Shown here piece by piece: positions 49,431 through 58,621 of a stretch of DNA of 64,000 bases; position 1 is the first letter of the stretch, and each line of letters starts with the position of its first letter. Position numbers and translations under genes: made by a program. Origin of the DNA: Vicinamibacterales bacterium (GTDB lineage: Bacteria; Acidobacteriota; Vicinamibacteria; Vicinamibacterales; UBA823); the NCBI GenBank assembly GCA_036012125.1, contig DASCOS010000034.1, forward strand, positions 115,246 through 179,245, given 5' to 3'. The notes under the pieces were generated by a model that ran no database searches, had not been told where the DNA came from, and saw only the letters and a program-made list of their open reading frames with translations.

Positions 49431-50179
49431 ACTTCTGCCCCCTTCACCCTTTCCGTCAATAGCTCTTGAAGAATGGCACGTTCCTCGTCATCGAGAGAAG
49501 CCTGAGCAAGTAGATCTGGACGACGATTTAAAGTGCGTCGTACCGCCTCCCGCTTCCTCCATCTAGAAATTTCCTTATGGTGACCCGACAGTAAAGTCTC
49601 CGGCACCCTCAATGCTCTCACTTCAGCAGGCCGCGTGTACTGCGGAAAGTCGAGTAAGCCCCGCACAAAGGACTCACTTTCAACCGAACGAGCGTCTCCC
49701 ACAACCCCTGGCACTAGCCTAGCTACAGCATCAATGATTACCAACGCAGGCAGCTCCCCACCCGTTAGCACGTAGTCTCCGATCGATAGCTCTTCGGTTA
49801 CAATGGATTCTCTAACTCGTTCGTCAACGCCCTCGTACCGACCACAGAGCACAACAAAATGTGACAAACGACTTAGGCGCTGAGCATCGGGGTGCGCAAA
49901 TCGTTTTCCCTGTGGCGACATTAACACCACAGCTTCCGGCAACCCAACGCTGTCTTCTATCGAACTGATAGCACGAAAGAGTGGTTCGCACTTTAATACC
50001 ATTCCTGGGCCACCACCATATGGAACATCGTCCACACTACGGTGCCGGTCATCGCTATAGTCACGCAGATCATGAATTCGTACTTCAACAAGGTCTCTAT
50101 CGATAGCACGCCGCACTACACCTTCCCTAAGCACCGCTTGGACAGTTTCCGGAAAGATTGTTACGACGTCAATTTTCAT
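49427..50179 (-). CDS. trmD: tRNA (guanine-N1)-methyltransferase
   Basis: 250-residue SPOUT methyltransferase making m1G37 in t[32 protein letters not shown], and the knot [23 protein letters not shown] are intact. Overlaps rplS and rimM by 4 bp each. Length is standard. Confidence 0.97.
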   Translation of the reverse strand: MKIDVVTIFPETVQAVLREGVVRRAIDRDLVEVRIHDLRDYSDDRHRSVDDVPYGGGPGMVLKCEPLFRAISSIEDSVGLPEAVVLMSPQGKRFAHPDAQRLSRLSHFVVLCGRYEGVDERVRESIVTEELSIGDYVLTGGELPALVIIDAVARLVPGVVGDARSVESESFVRGLLDFPQYTRPAEVRALRVPETLLSGHHKEISRWRKREAVRRTLNRRPDLLAQASLDDEERAILQELLTERVKGAEV

Positions 50180-50754
50180 CCCGTACTCCGAGATCGGCTC
50201 GTAGTATTCAACTCAAGCAGCCCCTCAGGCGGATCAATCTCAATAGTCCTATCAGCAACACTTATTTGCTGACAGATATCAGCAGCTAGAGGTACCAACA
50301 CTTCCTCTGTTGCTGTTTGGATAACAAGTCGACTATTCTCGGCATTTCCCTGAACAGCAGCTACCGACCCAAGAACCATCCCGTCAGGCATCCGGACGGC
50401 ACAGCCGATAAGGTCGTGGTGATAAAACATATCAGTCGGTAACACTTTCAGCTCTGATAAGGGCACTCTCAACTCAGCACCAACGTAAATCTCCGCTGCA
50501 TCGATCGTTTCGACCCCCTCAAAACCCAGAATCGGACGCCCTTGGTGAAATCTTGCCGAAGTCACAGTCGCTCGACTAACCCGGTCGTCGGAGCAGACAA
50601 AGAACACAGCGCCTACCATGAAGCGCTGATGTTGAAAGTCCGTTTCAGGATTCACGATGACCTGACCCGAACGACCGTGTGTACGCGCTACCCGACCCAC
50701 GACCGCACATTCGAGTAAACGTTCGTCACCGTCTGTCATCGGGCGACCTGTCAC
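50176..50754 (-). CDS. rimM: Ribosome maturation factor RimM
   Basis: 192-residue RimM needed for 30S head assembly. N-terminal VVGRVARTHGRSGQVIVNPETDF and the C-terminal PRC-barrel with YHHDLIGCAVRMPDG and VLVPLAADICQ are visible. Start is uncertain; a second Met five codons in would lessen its 29-bp overlap with the KH gene. Confidence 0.93.
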   Translation of the reverse strand: MTGRPMTDGDERLLECAVVGRVARTHGRSGQVIVNPETDFQHQRFMVGAVFFVCSDDRVSRATVTSARFHQGRPILGFEGVETIDAAEIYVGAELRVPLSELKVLPTDMFYHHDLIGCAVRMPDGMVLGSVAAVQGNAENSRLVIQTATEEVLVPLAADICQQISVADRTIEIDPPEGLLELNTTSRSRSTG

Positions 50755-50986
50755 GAAACTCGACCGTCACGTTGCAACCTTCCTTTTCAGCGGCCACTGC
50801 TGCCAGTGTGCGAAAAGCAGCGGCGGTACGCCCCCTCCGACCGATCATCCTTCCTAGATCACCGGGTGCCGTAAACAGTTCGATCAATTCTGAATCTTGA
50901 CGGGTAGTTTCAGAAACACTCACTTCTTCGGGCAGTTCCGCCAGTGCTCTCGCAACAACTTCGACGAGTGTCCGGGCCCGGCTCAC
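50726..50986 (-). CDS. khpA: KH-domain RNA-binding protein KhpA
   Basis: 86-residue KH protein; the RNA-binding GxxG loop is GRRG in DLGRMIGRRGRTAAAFRTL (about 47-65). KhpA binds RNA with KhpB in other bacteria. It lies between rpsP (4-bp overlap) and rimM, the usual place. Confidence 0.94.
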   Translation of the reverse strand: MSRARTLVEVVARALAELPEEVSVSETTRQDSELIELFTAPGDLGRMIGRRGRTAAAFRTLAAVAAEKEGCNVTVEFRDRSPDDRR

Positions 50987-51261
50987 GACGTCGCCGTCTC
51001 CGTAACTTCCTCAGCTTCTGCAACAGCAATCGGATGGCGCTTAATAAGCGTTCTGACCGTGTCAGATGCTCGAGCCCCTCGTTTCACCCAGTGAGCCAAC
51101 CGCTCTCGATCCAACTCAATAGTTTCAGGATCGGTCCTCGGATTGTAGTAGCCGAGAATCTCGACGAATCGACCATCCGTTGCCTTTGCTGAATCTAAGA
51201 CGACTACACGATAAAACGGCTGTTTTTTTGATCCCACACGACGCATACGTATCGACAACAT
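50983..51261 (-). CDS. rpsP: Ribosomal protein bS16
   Basis: 92-residue bS16. RMRRVGSKKQPFYRVVVLDS, DGRFVEILGYYNPR and WVKRGARASDTVRTL are diagnostic. First gene of the operon; a 195-bp gap separates it from ribBA. In that gap, minus-strand -10-like ATTATA/TATAG with a weak TTGCGC upstream is a possible promoter. Ffh, often upstream of rpsP, is not here. Confidence 0.97.
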   Translation of the reverse strand: MLSIRMRRVGSKKQPFYRVVVLDSAKATDGRFVEILGYYNPRTDPETIELDRERLAHWVKRGARASDTVRTLIKRHPIAVAEAEEVTETATS

Positions 51262-51456
51262 ACCAACAACCCTTTTTCAATTACTCAGCGACTAGATAAG
51301 AGCAGGCTATAATTACTGTAAGCCACTCACGCGCAATCGTTTATCGTAGTCTAGCCTTAGCCAACCTGTCAACGACGGAACGGATGGAAGTGGCCCCGGT
51401 TATTTAGTTATGCCGCACTTCGAGACGGTAGTTGGTCTGAACAATAGAGAGTCGCG

Positions 51457-52686
51457 CTAGCCGGAACCCAGGTTCCTACCCGAATCGGTGTTAGACCCAA
51501 CCGCGAACGAAATCGACTCGATAATAGAAAGACCGTAGCCCTCTAACCCAACAAACTTACGGGGATTATTGGTTAATATGCGCATCGAACGAACTCCAAG
51601 ATCACGCAGAATTTGGGCACCGATACCATAATCTCTCTGGTCAGGACTCACACCGATGCGTTCATTTGCCTCCACAGAATTAAGACCCTGGTCTTGAAGC
51701 TCGTAAGCCAGAATCTGATTAGCCAAAGTCATTCCTTGACTGTCCTGGTTGAGATATAACAGTACGGCGCGAGGCTCTTGAGCAATGCGAGCTAGGCTAG
51801 CATCCAACTGTCGCCTACATGGACAGCGTGTGGAATGGAACACATCACCAGTCAAGCAGCGGGAGTGCACCCGAACAACCACGTCCTGCCCATCTCCTAT
51901 TTCACCTCGGACCATCGCTACATGGGTTTCGTTCCCGATGATGTTCTTATACGCAATAACACGAAACTCACCGAAATCAGTTGGCAACTTTGCCGACGCG
52001 AGTCGCTTTACCAGACATTCCGTCGCCATTCGATATTTAATCAGCTCAGCAATCGTGATCATCGGCAGGTCATGCAAACCTGCAAACTTAGCTAGTTCTG
52101 GTACACGCGACATCGTGCCGTCATCGTTCATGATCTCGCAAATAACGCCGGCTGGGTTCAAACCAGCGATCCGTGCGAGATCCACTGCAGCTTCCGTCTG
52201 ACCTGAACGAACAAGTACACCGCCAGGTCGCGCACGGAGCGGAAACATGTGGCCAGGTCTAGCCAAATCTGCGGGACGCGTCTCCGGGTCCATAGCAGCT
52301 CGCACCGTGGCAGCACGATCACCTGCAGAAATTCCAGTACTTGTAGATTCCTTTGCTTCGATCGAAACGCAGAATGCAGTATCAAAACGTGCTGTATTCT
52401 GCGACACCATAAGTGGAATATCGAGTTCATCCAAGCGCTCAGTAGTCATAGGCATGCAAATTAACCCGCGACCGTACCGAGCCATAAAGTTAATAGCCTC
52501 CGGAGTGATCTTGTCGGCCGCGATCGTAAGGTCACCCTCGTTCTCACGATCCTCATCATCAACCACAATAATCATCCTGCCCGAACGGACCGCTGCCACT
52601 GCATCCTCAACCGACGAAAACCCATAATCTTCAGATCGATGGGCCACCTTCAACGATCCTTTACGTCCTACCGAACGGGACTTCAT
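51457..52686 (-). CDS. ribBA: RibBA: intact DHBP synthase fused to an eroded GTP cyclohydrolase II domain
   Basis: 409 residues. The N-terminal DHBP synthase half (about 15-215) has DDEDRENEGDL and the later active-site segments EMNDDGTMSR and looks functional. The GTP cyclohydrolase II half (about 220-400) keeps the three zinc cysteines (SRCLTGDVFHSTRCPC), Tyr in LAYELQDQG, Arg in DQRDYGIGAQ, and LTNNPRK, but its most invariant loop, RQEGRGIGL in active enzymes, reads NQDSQGMTL, HSE reads HSR, and RCDCG reads RCPCR. It may therefore have lost or changed GTP cyclohydrolase activity. It follows ribE by 28 bp in the ribD-ribE-ribBA order. Confidence 0.93.
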   Translation of the reverse strand: MKSRSVGRKGSLKVAHRSEDYGFSSVEDAVAAVRSGRMIIVVDDEDRENEGDLTIAADKITPEAINFMARYGRGLICMPMTTERLDELDIPLMVSQNTARFDTAFCVSIEAKESTSTGISAGDRAATVRAAMDPETRPADLARPGHMFPLRARPGGVLVRSGQTEAAVDLARIAGLNPAGVICEIMNDDGTMSRVPELAKFAGLHDLPMITIAELIKYRMATECLVKRLASAKLPTDFGEFRVIAYKNIIGNETHVAMVRGEIGDGQDVVVRVHSRCLTGDVFHSTRCPCRRQLDASLARIAQEPRAVLLYLNQDSQGMTLANQILAYELQDQGLNSVEANERIGVSPDQRDYGIGAQILRDLGVRSMRILTNNPRKFVGLEGYGLSIIESISFAVGSNTDSGRNLGSG

Positions 52687-52714
52687 GATGGTATGCCTCG
52701 ATTACGCCGCTTAC

Positions 52715-53317
52715 TCAACATGAGTCTGGCGACTTGATTTCCATGGCACGCATGACGTACTTACCAAGAATATCGCATTCTAGGTTCACTGCATCACCCT
52801 CAGAGTACTTACTAAAAGCAGTATGCTCCCATGTGAACGGAATGATTTGGACATCGAACGTACTGGCTCGGAGTTCAACAACCGTTAAACTAACGCCATC
52901 AAGGGCAATGGAGCCACGCTCTACCAAATACCTTGAAAGCGAGTCAGGAAAAGCAATCTTCACACGGTGGTACTCAGATTCTGAACGTATGGTCTCAACA
53001 CAACCTACTGCATCGACATGACCTTGGACAAAATGTCCACCCATGCGCGTGTCCGCCCGTACCGGCCGTTCAAGATTGACGACGTGGCCCACAGCTAACG
53101 TTCCCAACGTTGTCACTCGGGTTGTTTCTGGCGAGACCTCGACGTCGAACATCTCGCTTGTGACCTCTATGACGGTCAAGCAGACTCCGTTGGTGGACAC
53201 ACTGTCCCCGACCGACAACTCGCCTGCTAGGACAGTATCAATACTCAGGCGCAGCCCCTTCATCATGGGCGCCACGGTTCGCACTATTCCGATGGACTCA
53301 ATCAATCCGGTGAACAT
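52715..53317 (-). CDS. ribE: Riboflavin synthase alpha chain
   Basis: 200-residue riboflavin synthase with the usual two homologous lumazine-binding halves: MFTGLIESIG ... GVCLTV and GHFVQGHVDAVG ... GVSLTVVEL. Makes riboflavin from two 6,7-dimethyl-8-ribityllumazine molecules. Start at 53317 is chosen from MFTGLIE; the open frame begins earlier inside ribD. It overlaps ribD by 20 bp. Confidence 0.96.
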   Translation of the reverse strand: MFTGLIESIGIVRTVAPMMKGLRLSIDTVLAGELSVGDSVSTNGVCLTVIEVTSEMFDVEVSPETTRVTTLGTLAVGHVVNLERPVRADTRMGGHFVQGHVDAVGCVETIRSESEYHRVKIAFPDSLSRYLVERGSIALDGVSLTVVELRASTFDVQIIPFTWEHTAFSKYSEGDAVNLECDILGKYVMRAMEIKSPDSC

Positions 53318-54389
53318 ATCCGTCCGTACATTCGTCTGGCCCGACCATTCGAACATCCAAATTATTAAGTGACTCAACTATTGCTGACCTCATCCGAAAC
53401 CAACGGACTCCACTCCTACCAAACTCTGTTTGGGAAACGTAGATTCGGACCCGGTCGACTACCCCTGCCTCCCACGCTGCTCCATGCAAAGTCGGACCAC
53501 CCTCCAGCAGTAGAGATGTTATCCCTTCATTACTGAGAACGGTCAGTGCAGAGGTCAAGTCATGAAGCGGTGCTACCAAAAGCCTGGCTCCGAGCGACTC
53601 GAGCGCCTCGGCGTGATCCGAAGAATGTGCCACGGCAGCCTCGGTCGTAACGATGAGAATCGGCCCGGCTTGTTGGGTCGAAAACATCGCCGCCGAGCAA
53701 GGCACCCGCAAGCGCGAATCGAAGATTACACGCGTCAACGGTCGCGTCTGAGGAGACGCTCGAACGGTCAGTTCAGGATCGTCAATTAACACGGTCCCAG
53801 AACCAACACCCACTGCGTCGAACTCAGCCCGCAGGGCGTGCACATCACTCGTCGTCTGCTCGGCAGTGATGTTACTCCGCACCCCCAACGCTTCCGCAAC
53901 ACACTCGTCCCGCGTTAGCGCCACTTTCATCATTACATACGGTCGGCCATACCGAACGCGTATGAAGAACGGCAGATTCAAGTGAGCGGCCTCCGTTTCG
54001 CACACACCCACGGTCACCGCAATTCCATGCTCGCGAAGAAACTGAATGCCCTTCCCATGTACTTGCGGATTAGGATCTTCAACTCCAATCACGACCCTAG
54101 CAATACCAGCCTCCACAATTCGATCGACGCACGGCCCCGTACTGCCCGTGTGGCAACAGGGCTCAAGTGTGCTGAACAGGGTCGCCCCTCGAGCGGCCGG
54201 TCCAGCCGCACGCAACGCATACACTTCGGCATGGGGCTCGCCAGCACGTCGGTGGTAACCGCTACCGACGACAGCACCGCTGGGGGAAATGACGACCGCC
54301 CCCACCAGTGGATTGGGACTCGTCAGGCCTCGACCCAGGGCAGCCATTCTCAAGGCCCGACCCATGTACTCGCCATCATCCAAAGGCAA
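53298..54389 (-). CDS. ribD: Bifunctional pyrimidine deaminase/reductase RibD
   Basis: 363-residue RibD for steps 2 and 3 of riboflavin synthesis. The N-terminal cytidine-deaminase-like domain has HAEVYALR (His/Glu) and PCCHTGSTGPC (two Cys for zinc); the C-terminal reductase domain begins about 150 with RVRYGRPYVMMKVALT and includes LLLEGGPTLHG. First gene of the ribD-ribE-ribBA operon. ribH is not in the window. No FMN riboswitch is evident in the 166-bp upstream gap. Confidence 0.95.
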   Translation of the reverse strand: MPLDDGEYMGRALRMAALGRGLTSPNPLVGAVVISPSGAVVGSGYHRRAGEPHAEVYALRAAGPAARGATLFSTLEPCCHTGSTGPCVDRIVEAGIARVVIGVEDPNPQVHGKGIQFLREHGIAVTVGVCETEAAHLNLPFFIRVRYGRPYVMMKVALTRDECVAEALGVRSNITAEQTTSDVHALRAEFDAVGVGSGTVLIDDPELTVRASPQTRPLTRVIFDSRLRVPCSAAMFSTQQAGPILIVTTEAAVAHSSDHAEALESLGARLLVAPLHDLTSALTVLSNEGITSLLLEGGPTLHGAAWEAGVVDRVRIYVSQTEFGRSGVRWFRMRSAIVESLNNLDVRMVGPDECTDGYVHRID

Positions 54390-54555
54390 CTACCTATCTC
54401 TAAGAAAAAGCCAGCACTTCACCAAGGCTAACTGTTTACGTAAACTCCCTTACCCCTGCCACACGTTACCCCAACATTTTCGCACTTATAACAAGCTGTG
54501 GATCAGTCAGAACACCATCGACAACAATCTCGGCACGACATAGACGGAAGACCAG

Positions 54556-55572
54556 TCATGCCGGCTCATTCGTGTCAGCTTCAACTCGCTGACGTCTCAG
54601 CATTAATGCCTCAACCGCCTCAAAAGGTGCTACCCTACCCGCCAAAACCTCGGCCATCTGCAGGGCAATGGGTAGTTCGATACCATGCTCGACACCAAGA
54701 GCAAGTGCAGCACCAGTGGTTCGCACGCCCTCTGCCACCATTTTCATTTCACCAAGGACCGCTTCGAGAGGCCGTCCCTTGCCTAGTTCAAGACCGACTC
54801 TCCGGTTACGGCTAAGCCCGCCGGTACAAGTCAATACGAGGTCACCGAGACCGCTCAAACCAGCCAGGGTTTCACGCCGCCCACCCTCAGCACACGCCAA
54901 ACGTGTCATCTCAGCGAGACCTCGCGTGATCAAGCCAGCCAGAGCGTTATTCCCGAGACCGAGCGATTCGACGACGCCAGCCGCAATTGCTATGACGTTC
55001 TTGAGCGCACCGCCAAGCTCTACTCCGATGACATCGTTGCTCGCATACAGCCGAAAGTACTTAGACCGGAATTCTTCCTGCACCAGCTTCAGTAGAGATG
55101 GTTCCCTCGATGCAACTAGCACCGCTGTAGGTAGGTCACGTGCTACCTCAGCCGCAAAGCTTGGCCCAGAGAGTACCGCCACAGGATTTGCTCCACCCAT
55201 CTCTTCCTCGATAACCTGCGACATCCGCCTCATCCTGCCCGGCTCAAGCCCCTTCGTAGCGCTCACGATCGGTACACCTCCAGGCAAGAAAGCACTAGCC
55301 TGCTGGATTACCGTGCGGGCTCCGTGTGAGGGTACCGCAGCCACAACACATGTGGACCCAACCAACGCTTCCTCCAGAGATGCAGTTGGCATAACCGATT
55401 CCGGCAGTACAAAATCAGGAAGGTAAGCAGAATTCTGACGGTGTTCAATCATCGAGGCGACAAGCGGTGCATCACGTCCCCAGAGTCGTACCTCGTGCCC
55501 CACCCGCCCCATATGAACCGCGAGCGCTGTGCCCCAGCTACCCGCTCCAAGTACCGTCAACCGATGCGCCAT
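54556..55572 (-). CDS. gpsA: Glycerol-3-phosphate dehydrogenase (NAD(P)+)
   Basis: 338-residue GpsA making sn-glycerol 3-phosphate for phospholipids. NAD loop LGAGSWGTALAVH, KGLEPGRM, GPSFAAEVARDLPTA, catalytic Lys in GVELGGALKNVIAIAAG and GLGDLVLTCTGGLSRNRRVG all present. Standard length. 17 bp after plsY, with which it feeds acyl-transfer to lysophosphatidate. Confidence 0.97.
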   Translation of the reverse strand: MAHRLTVLGAGSWGTALAVHMGRVGHEVRLWGRDAPLVASMIEHRQNSAYLPDFVLPESVMPTASLEEALVGSTCVVAAVPSHGARTVIQQASAFLPGGVPIVSATKGLEPGRMRRMSQVIEEEMGGANPVAVLSGPSFAAEVARDLPTAVLVASREPSLLKLVQEEFRSKYFRLYASNDVIGVELGGALKNVIAIAAGVVESLGLGNNALAGLITRGLAEMTRLACAEGGRRETLAGLSGLGDLVLTCTGGLSRNRRVGLELGKGRPLEAVLGEMKMVAEGVRTTGAALALGVEHGIELPIALQMAEVLAGRVAPFEAVEALMLRRQRVEADTNEPA

Positions 55573-55589
55573 GCTCTTAAAGCCTCCTC

Positions 55590-56183
55590 CTACTGTCCAA
55601 AACGCCGCTCTGTCCCGTCACTCAACCGAATCAGATTTCCTCGGTGTCGATAGAGGATGAGCACCGTGACTAATGACCCACCGATCATCGTCGAAGGGGG
55701 AGCTGCCATCACATAGAGTAAGGGTACGAGTATTAGTGATGCCACAATCGAGCCGGCAGAAATGTAACGTGTCCACCAAGCAACAACGAGAAATATCACT
55801 ACACTTGCCAGGGCAGCTATCGGCGACAATACGCCGAAGACACCACCCGCCGTGGCCACTCCCTTCCCTCCACGAAATCTAAGCCACACAGGATAGATAT
55901 GGCCCATGATCGTTGCTACTCCAGCTGCTGTACGCGTTGGATCGTCCATACCAAGTCTCGTGGCGAGCAAAACAATCGCAAAGCCCTTAAACACGTCAAG
56001 TCCGAATACGGCTAATCCGATTAATGGCCGGGTTGCTCGGAAGACGTTCGCAGCGCCTATATTGCCACTCCCCACATTACGCACGTCCACGCCGGCAAAG
56101 CATCTCGGTATAAGAAAGGCAAACGGGACTGAACCAGCGAAATACCCGAGTGCAATTATCCAAACATCTGTCATCTTCATCAC
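55590..56183 (-). CDS. plsY: Glycerol-3-phosphate acyltransferase PlsY
   Basis: 197-residue membrane acyltransferase using acyl-phosphate. Motifs: GSVPFAFLI, NVGSGNIGAANVFR, LRFRGGKGVATAGG, and IGG; about five helices. 4-bp overlap with thpR. Makes lysophosphatidic acid from the product of GpsA. Confidence 0.95.
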   Translation of the reverse strand: MMKMTDVWIIALGYFAGSVPFAFLIPRCFAGVDVRNVGSGNIGAANVFRATRPLIGLAVFGLDVFKGFAIVLLATRLGMDDPTRTAAGVATIMGHIYPVWLRFRGGKGVATAGGVFGVLSPIAALASVVIFLVVAWWTRYISAGSIVASLILVPLLYVMAAPPSTMIGGSLVTVLILYRHRGNLIRLSDGTERRFGQ

Positions 56184-56782
56184 GGAGCGATAGCCTGTAG
56201 CACCCCAGTTGCTTGCGGCACATAATCTGGAGTCGACGAGGCCATGCGACTCTCATAGAGAGTTAAATGCTTTACCTGCCATCGTACAGCTTCGACCCTA
56301 ATCTTTTGAACAGCGTCACGAATCATCCTCCCACGCTGCGGCGCTCGCCTGACACGTCCAACTGTAACGTGTGGAACAAACCGCACCTGATTTTGAACGA
56401 CACCGGCTGCATGGAGCCGCCCATAAAGTTCTGGCATTAGACGGTCAAAACCTGAAGCACGGTCGCGTACGCCCAGCCATACTACCCTCGGGGCACCAGA
56501 CGACGGAACGGTGACCGCAGCCGCTAACTCTAATTCGAAGGCTTCAACCGACCAAGGCTGAACCAATAAAGTCCGTAGTCGTTCCATCACGACTGGGTGT
56601 ACCAGCCCAAGAAATCTTACCGTGACATGGAGGTTCCGCGGATGCACCCAAGAGATTCTTGACCCTCCTTTAATCGTAAGAGATTCAGCAATCGACGCAG
56701 AAATCTTTACGACCGTGCGACGCACAACCGCGCTGAGATCAACGGCAATGAAGAGACGTGATCGTGAGGCACTGTCACTCAT
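56180..56782 (-). CDS. thpR: RNA 2',3'-cyclic phosphodiesterase ThpR
   Basis: 200-residue 2H phosphoesterase (2'-5' RNA ligase family). The two catalytic HxTx motifs are HVTVRFLG (about residue 48) and HVTVGRV (about 136). The start at 56782 (MSDSASRSRLF) is preferred and overlaps cinA by 8 bp. It acts on tRNA 2',3'-cyclic phosphate ends in studied members. Confidence 0.93.
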   Translation of the reverse strand: MSDSASRSRLFIAVDLSAVVRRTVVKISASIAESLTIKGGSRISWVHPRNLHVTVRFLGLVHPVVMERLRTLLVQPWSVEAFELELAAAVTVPSSGAPRVVWLGVRDRASGFDRLMPELYGRLHAAGVVQNQVRFVPHVTVGRVRRAPQRGRMIRDAVQKIRVEAVRWQVKHLTLYESRMASSTPDYVPQATGVLQAIAP

Positions 56783-58046
56783 GATCGTCAAGTATTCGCC
56801 GGAGCATGTCGAGCGCTGCCTGTGACGCTTGGCGTTTGACCATATCCCGTTCACCTCGAAATGCAAACAACTTAACCATCTCAACTCCTGCACCGGCTAC
56901 AGCAATAAACACCGTTCCGACCGGCTTGGCAGTAGTGCCTCCTGCGGGCCCTGCAATGCCTGTAACGCCGACACCGATGTCGGCCTTAGCTCTGGCCGCA
57001 ACACCGGATGCCATGGCCAAAGCTACAGCCTCGCTGACCGCGCCATGTGTTTCGATGAGGGCTGCCGGTACGCCCAAAAGATTAATCTTTTCCAAATTAG
57101 AATATGTAACTACAGCCAAGTCGAGATAAGCGGAGCTTCCAGACACATCAGTCAGCCGAGACGCTAAGAGCCCACCCGTGCATGATTCGGCTAACGCTAC
57201 CCGTAACCCATGGAAACGAAGACGGCTGCCAACAACTTGCTCAAGAGGAAGTCCCTCCGTTGTATACACATCGCGCCCAAGAGCTCCGACTAGCTCCTCA
57301 ACAGCCAAGTTAAGGGAAATCTCAGCCTTTCGTAGATTCGAGGTCCGAGTCGAGAGGTGCAACTCAACCTGCCCAGGGCTTCCTAAGATTGTCGCCCTGA
57401 CCGCAGGGTCCCGTTCCTTCCAACGTGCATAAAGTGGGCGCGCCTGCTCTTCGACCTGCGATTCGGCGCGTCCGGACACTCCAACAACACGACGTGCCAG
57501 TCGAAGGCTAGGCACTCGCAGCGCAAGGCGCTTAAGGATCTGTCCATCAAACATTGGCTCCAGTTCCCGTGGCGGTCCGGGTAAAGCAATGACCACACGT
57601 TCCCGCCACTCCAGCCATAATCCAGGAGCTGTCCCGCGTCCGTTGGAAATAATCTCCGCACCACGCGGCACTAGCGCTTGGCGACGGTTAATCTCTGGCA
57701 TCTTGAGTTTATGAGCCGCGAAACGCGCCTGAATCAGACTGAGGATCTCTTGTCGTTCTACGAGAGGCGCATTAAGAACTGTAGCCAGTGTATCTCGCGT
57801 AATATCGTCATCGGTCGGACCTAACCCACCAGTCATCACAACAAGATCAGCATCATTGAGACCACGCTCGATCGCCAGAGCTAACATTTTTCGGTCATCA
57901 CCAACAATCGCCTTACTTTGAACCTCAATTGCCAAATCATTCAAGCGGGCAGTGAGAAACAGAGAGTTCGAGTCAGCACGGTAAGGGGTTAGTAGTTCAC
58001 TACCAACAGCAATGATTGCCGCCGTGTCGATAAACGTTGACCTCAT
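56775..58046 (-). CDS. cinA: CinA-family nicotinamide mononucleotide deamidase-related protein
   Basis: 423-residue CinA with an N-terminal MoaB/MogA-like domain (GGLGPTDDDITRD) and a C-terminal PncC-like nicotinamide-nucleotide amidase domain (LAESCTGGLLASRLTDVSGSS). Recycles NMN in bacteria studied. Start 58046 is chosen from MRSTFIDTAAIIAVGSELL; the frame remains open upstream within pgpA. It overlaps pgpA by 4 bp. Confidence 0.95.
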   Translation of the reverse strand: MRSTFIDTAAIIAVGSELLTPYRADSNSLFLTARLNDLAIEVQSKAIVGDDRKMLALAIERGLNDADLVVMTGGLGPTDDDITRDTLATVLNAPLVERQEILSLIQARFAAHKLKMPEINRRQALVPRGAEIISNGRGTAPGLWLEWRERVVIALPGPPRELEPMFDGQILKRLALRVPSLRLARRVVGVSGRAESQVEEQARPLYARWKERDPAVRATILGSPGQVELHLSTRTSNLRKAEISLNLAVEELVGALGRDVYTTEGLPLEQVVGSRLRFHGLRVALAESCTGGLLASRLTDVSGSSAYLDLAVVTYSNLEKINLLGVPAALIETHGAVSEAVALAMASGVAARAKADIGVGVTGIAGPAGGTTAKPVGTVFIAVAGAGVEMVKLFAFRGERDMVKRQASQAALDMLRRILDDHE

Positions 58047-58507
58047 GCGCCCAAAGCGGCTATCACCCAGATCCCGCCGCGCAATACCGCTTGCGCGTAC
58101 AGAGCAGCCACCAAATCGTCTGCCATCACCCCCCAACCACCTGGTAACCGTTCGCAAGCTCTCGCAGGGTATGGCTTAATAATGTCGAACACGCGAAATA
58201 GGACGAAACCGAAAACCAACGAACCAAAGCCGACATTTAGGTATGCAAAGGTTAGCAACATGCCGACAATCTCGTCGATAACTATGATTCCAGGATCAGT
58301 GCGGCCAACGTAACGCTCGGTCACCGACGCCGACCACACTCCAACAGCTAATAACACAGCGATCGTCACCAATTCCACCAGCGGCGATGCAATTGTGCGG
58401 AGCACTCCAAGAACCACTAGGCCTAGCGCAGAGCCCACCGTTCCAGGCGCCACCGGAGCGTACCCGCAATAAAAACCTGTCGAAACAGCGACAGCTAAAC
58501 GTTTCAC
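58043..58507 (-). CDS. pgpA: Phosphatidylglycerophosphatase A
   Basis: 154-residue PgpA, dephosphorylating phosphatidylglycerophosphate. APVAPGTVGSALG, VIDEIVGMLLTF, RVFDIIKPYPAR and GGWGVMADDLVAALYA match, with about four hydrophobic segments. First of the pgpA-cinA-thpR-plsY-gpsA run; three of the five serve phospholipid synthesis. Confidence 0.95.
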   Translation of the reverse strand: MKRLAVAVSTGFYCGYAPVAPGTVGSALGLVVLGVLRTIASPLVELVTIAVLLAVGVWSASVTERYVGRTDPGIIVIDEIVGMLLTFAYLNVGFGSLVFGFVLFRVFDIIKPYPARACERLPGGWGVMADDLVAALYAQAVLRGGIWVIAALGA

Positions 58508-58621
58508 GATTCAATACTCAAAATACCAGCGTTTCGTTCGAGTCTGATTGCCAACCACATTGCCTAGGACACCCAAGCAGGTCAAATATCCGCTGAAGGC
58601 TCATCCAACTCAATAGAATCT

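Noticed and set aside
54390..54555. FMN riboswitch upstream of ribD
   Set aside because: The conserved RFN-element sequences are not found on the coding strand in the gap.
54668..55426. Plus-strand open frame of 252 codons
   Set aside because: Fully antisense to gpsA, which is unmistakable; low-complexity Ser/Thr/Pro composition is typical of a shadow frame.
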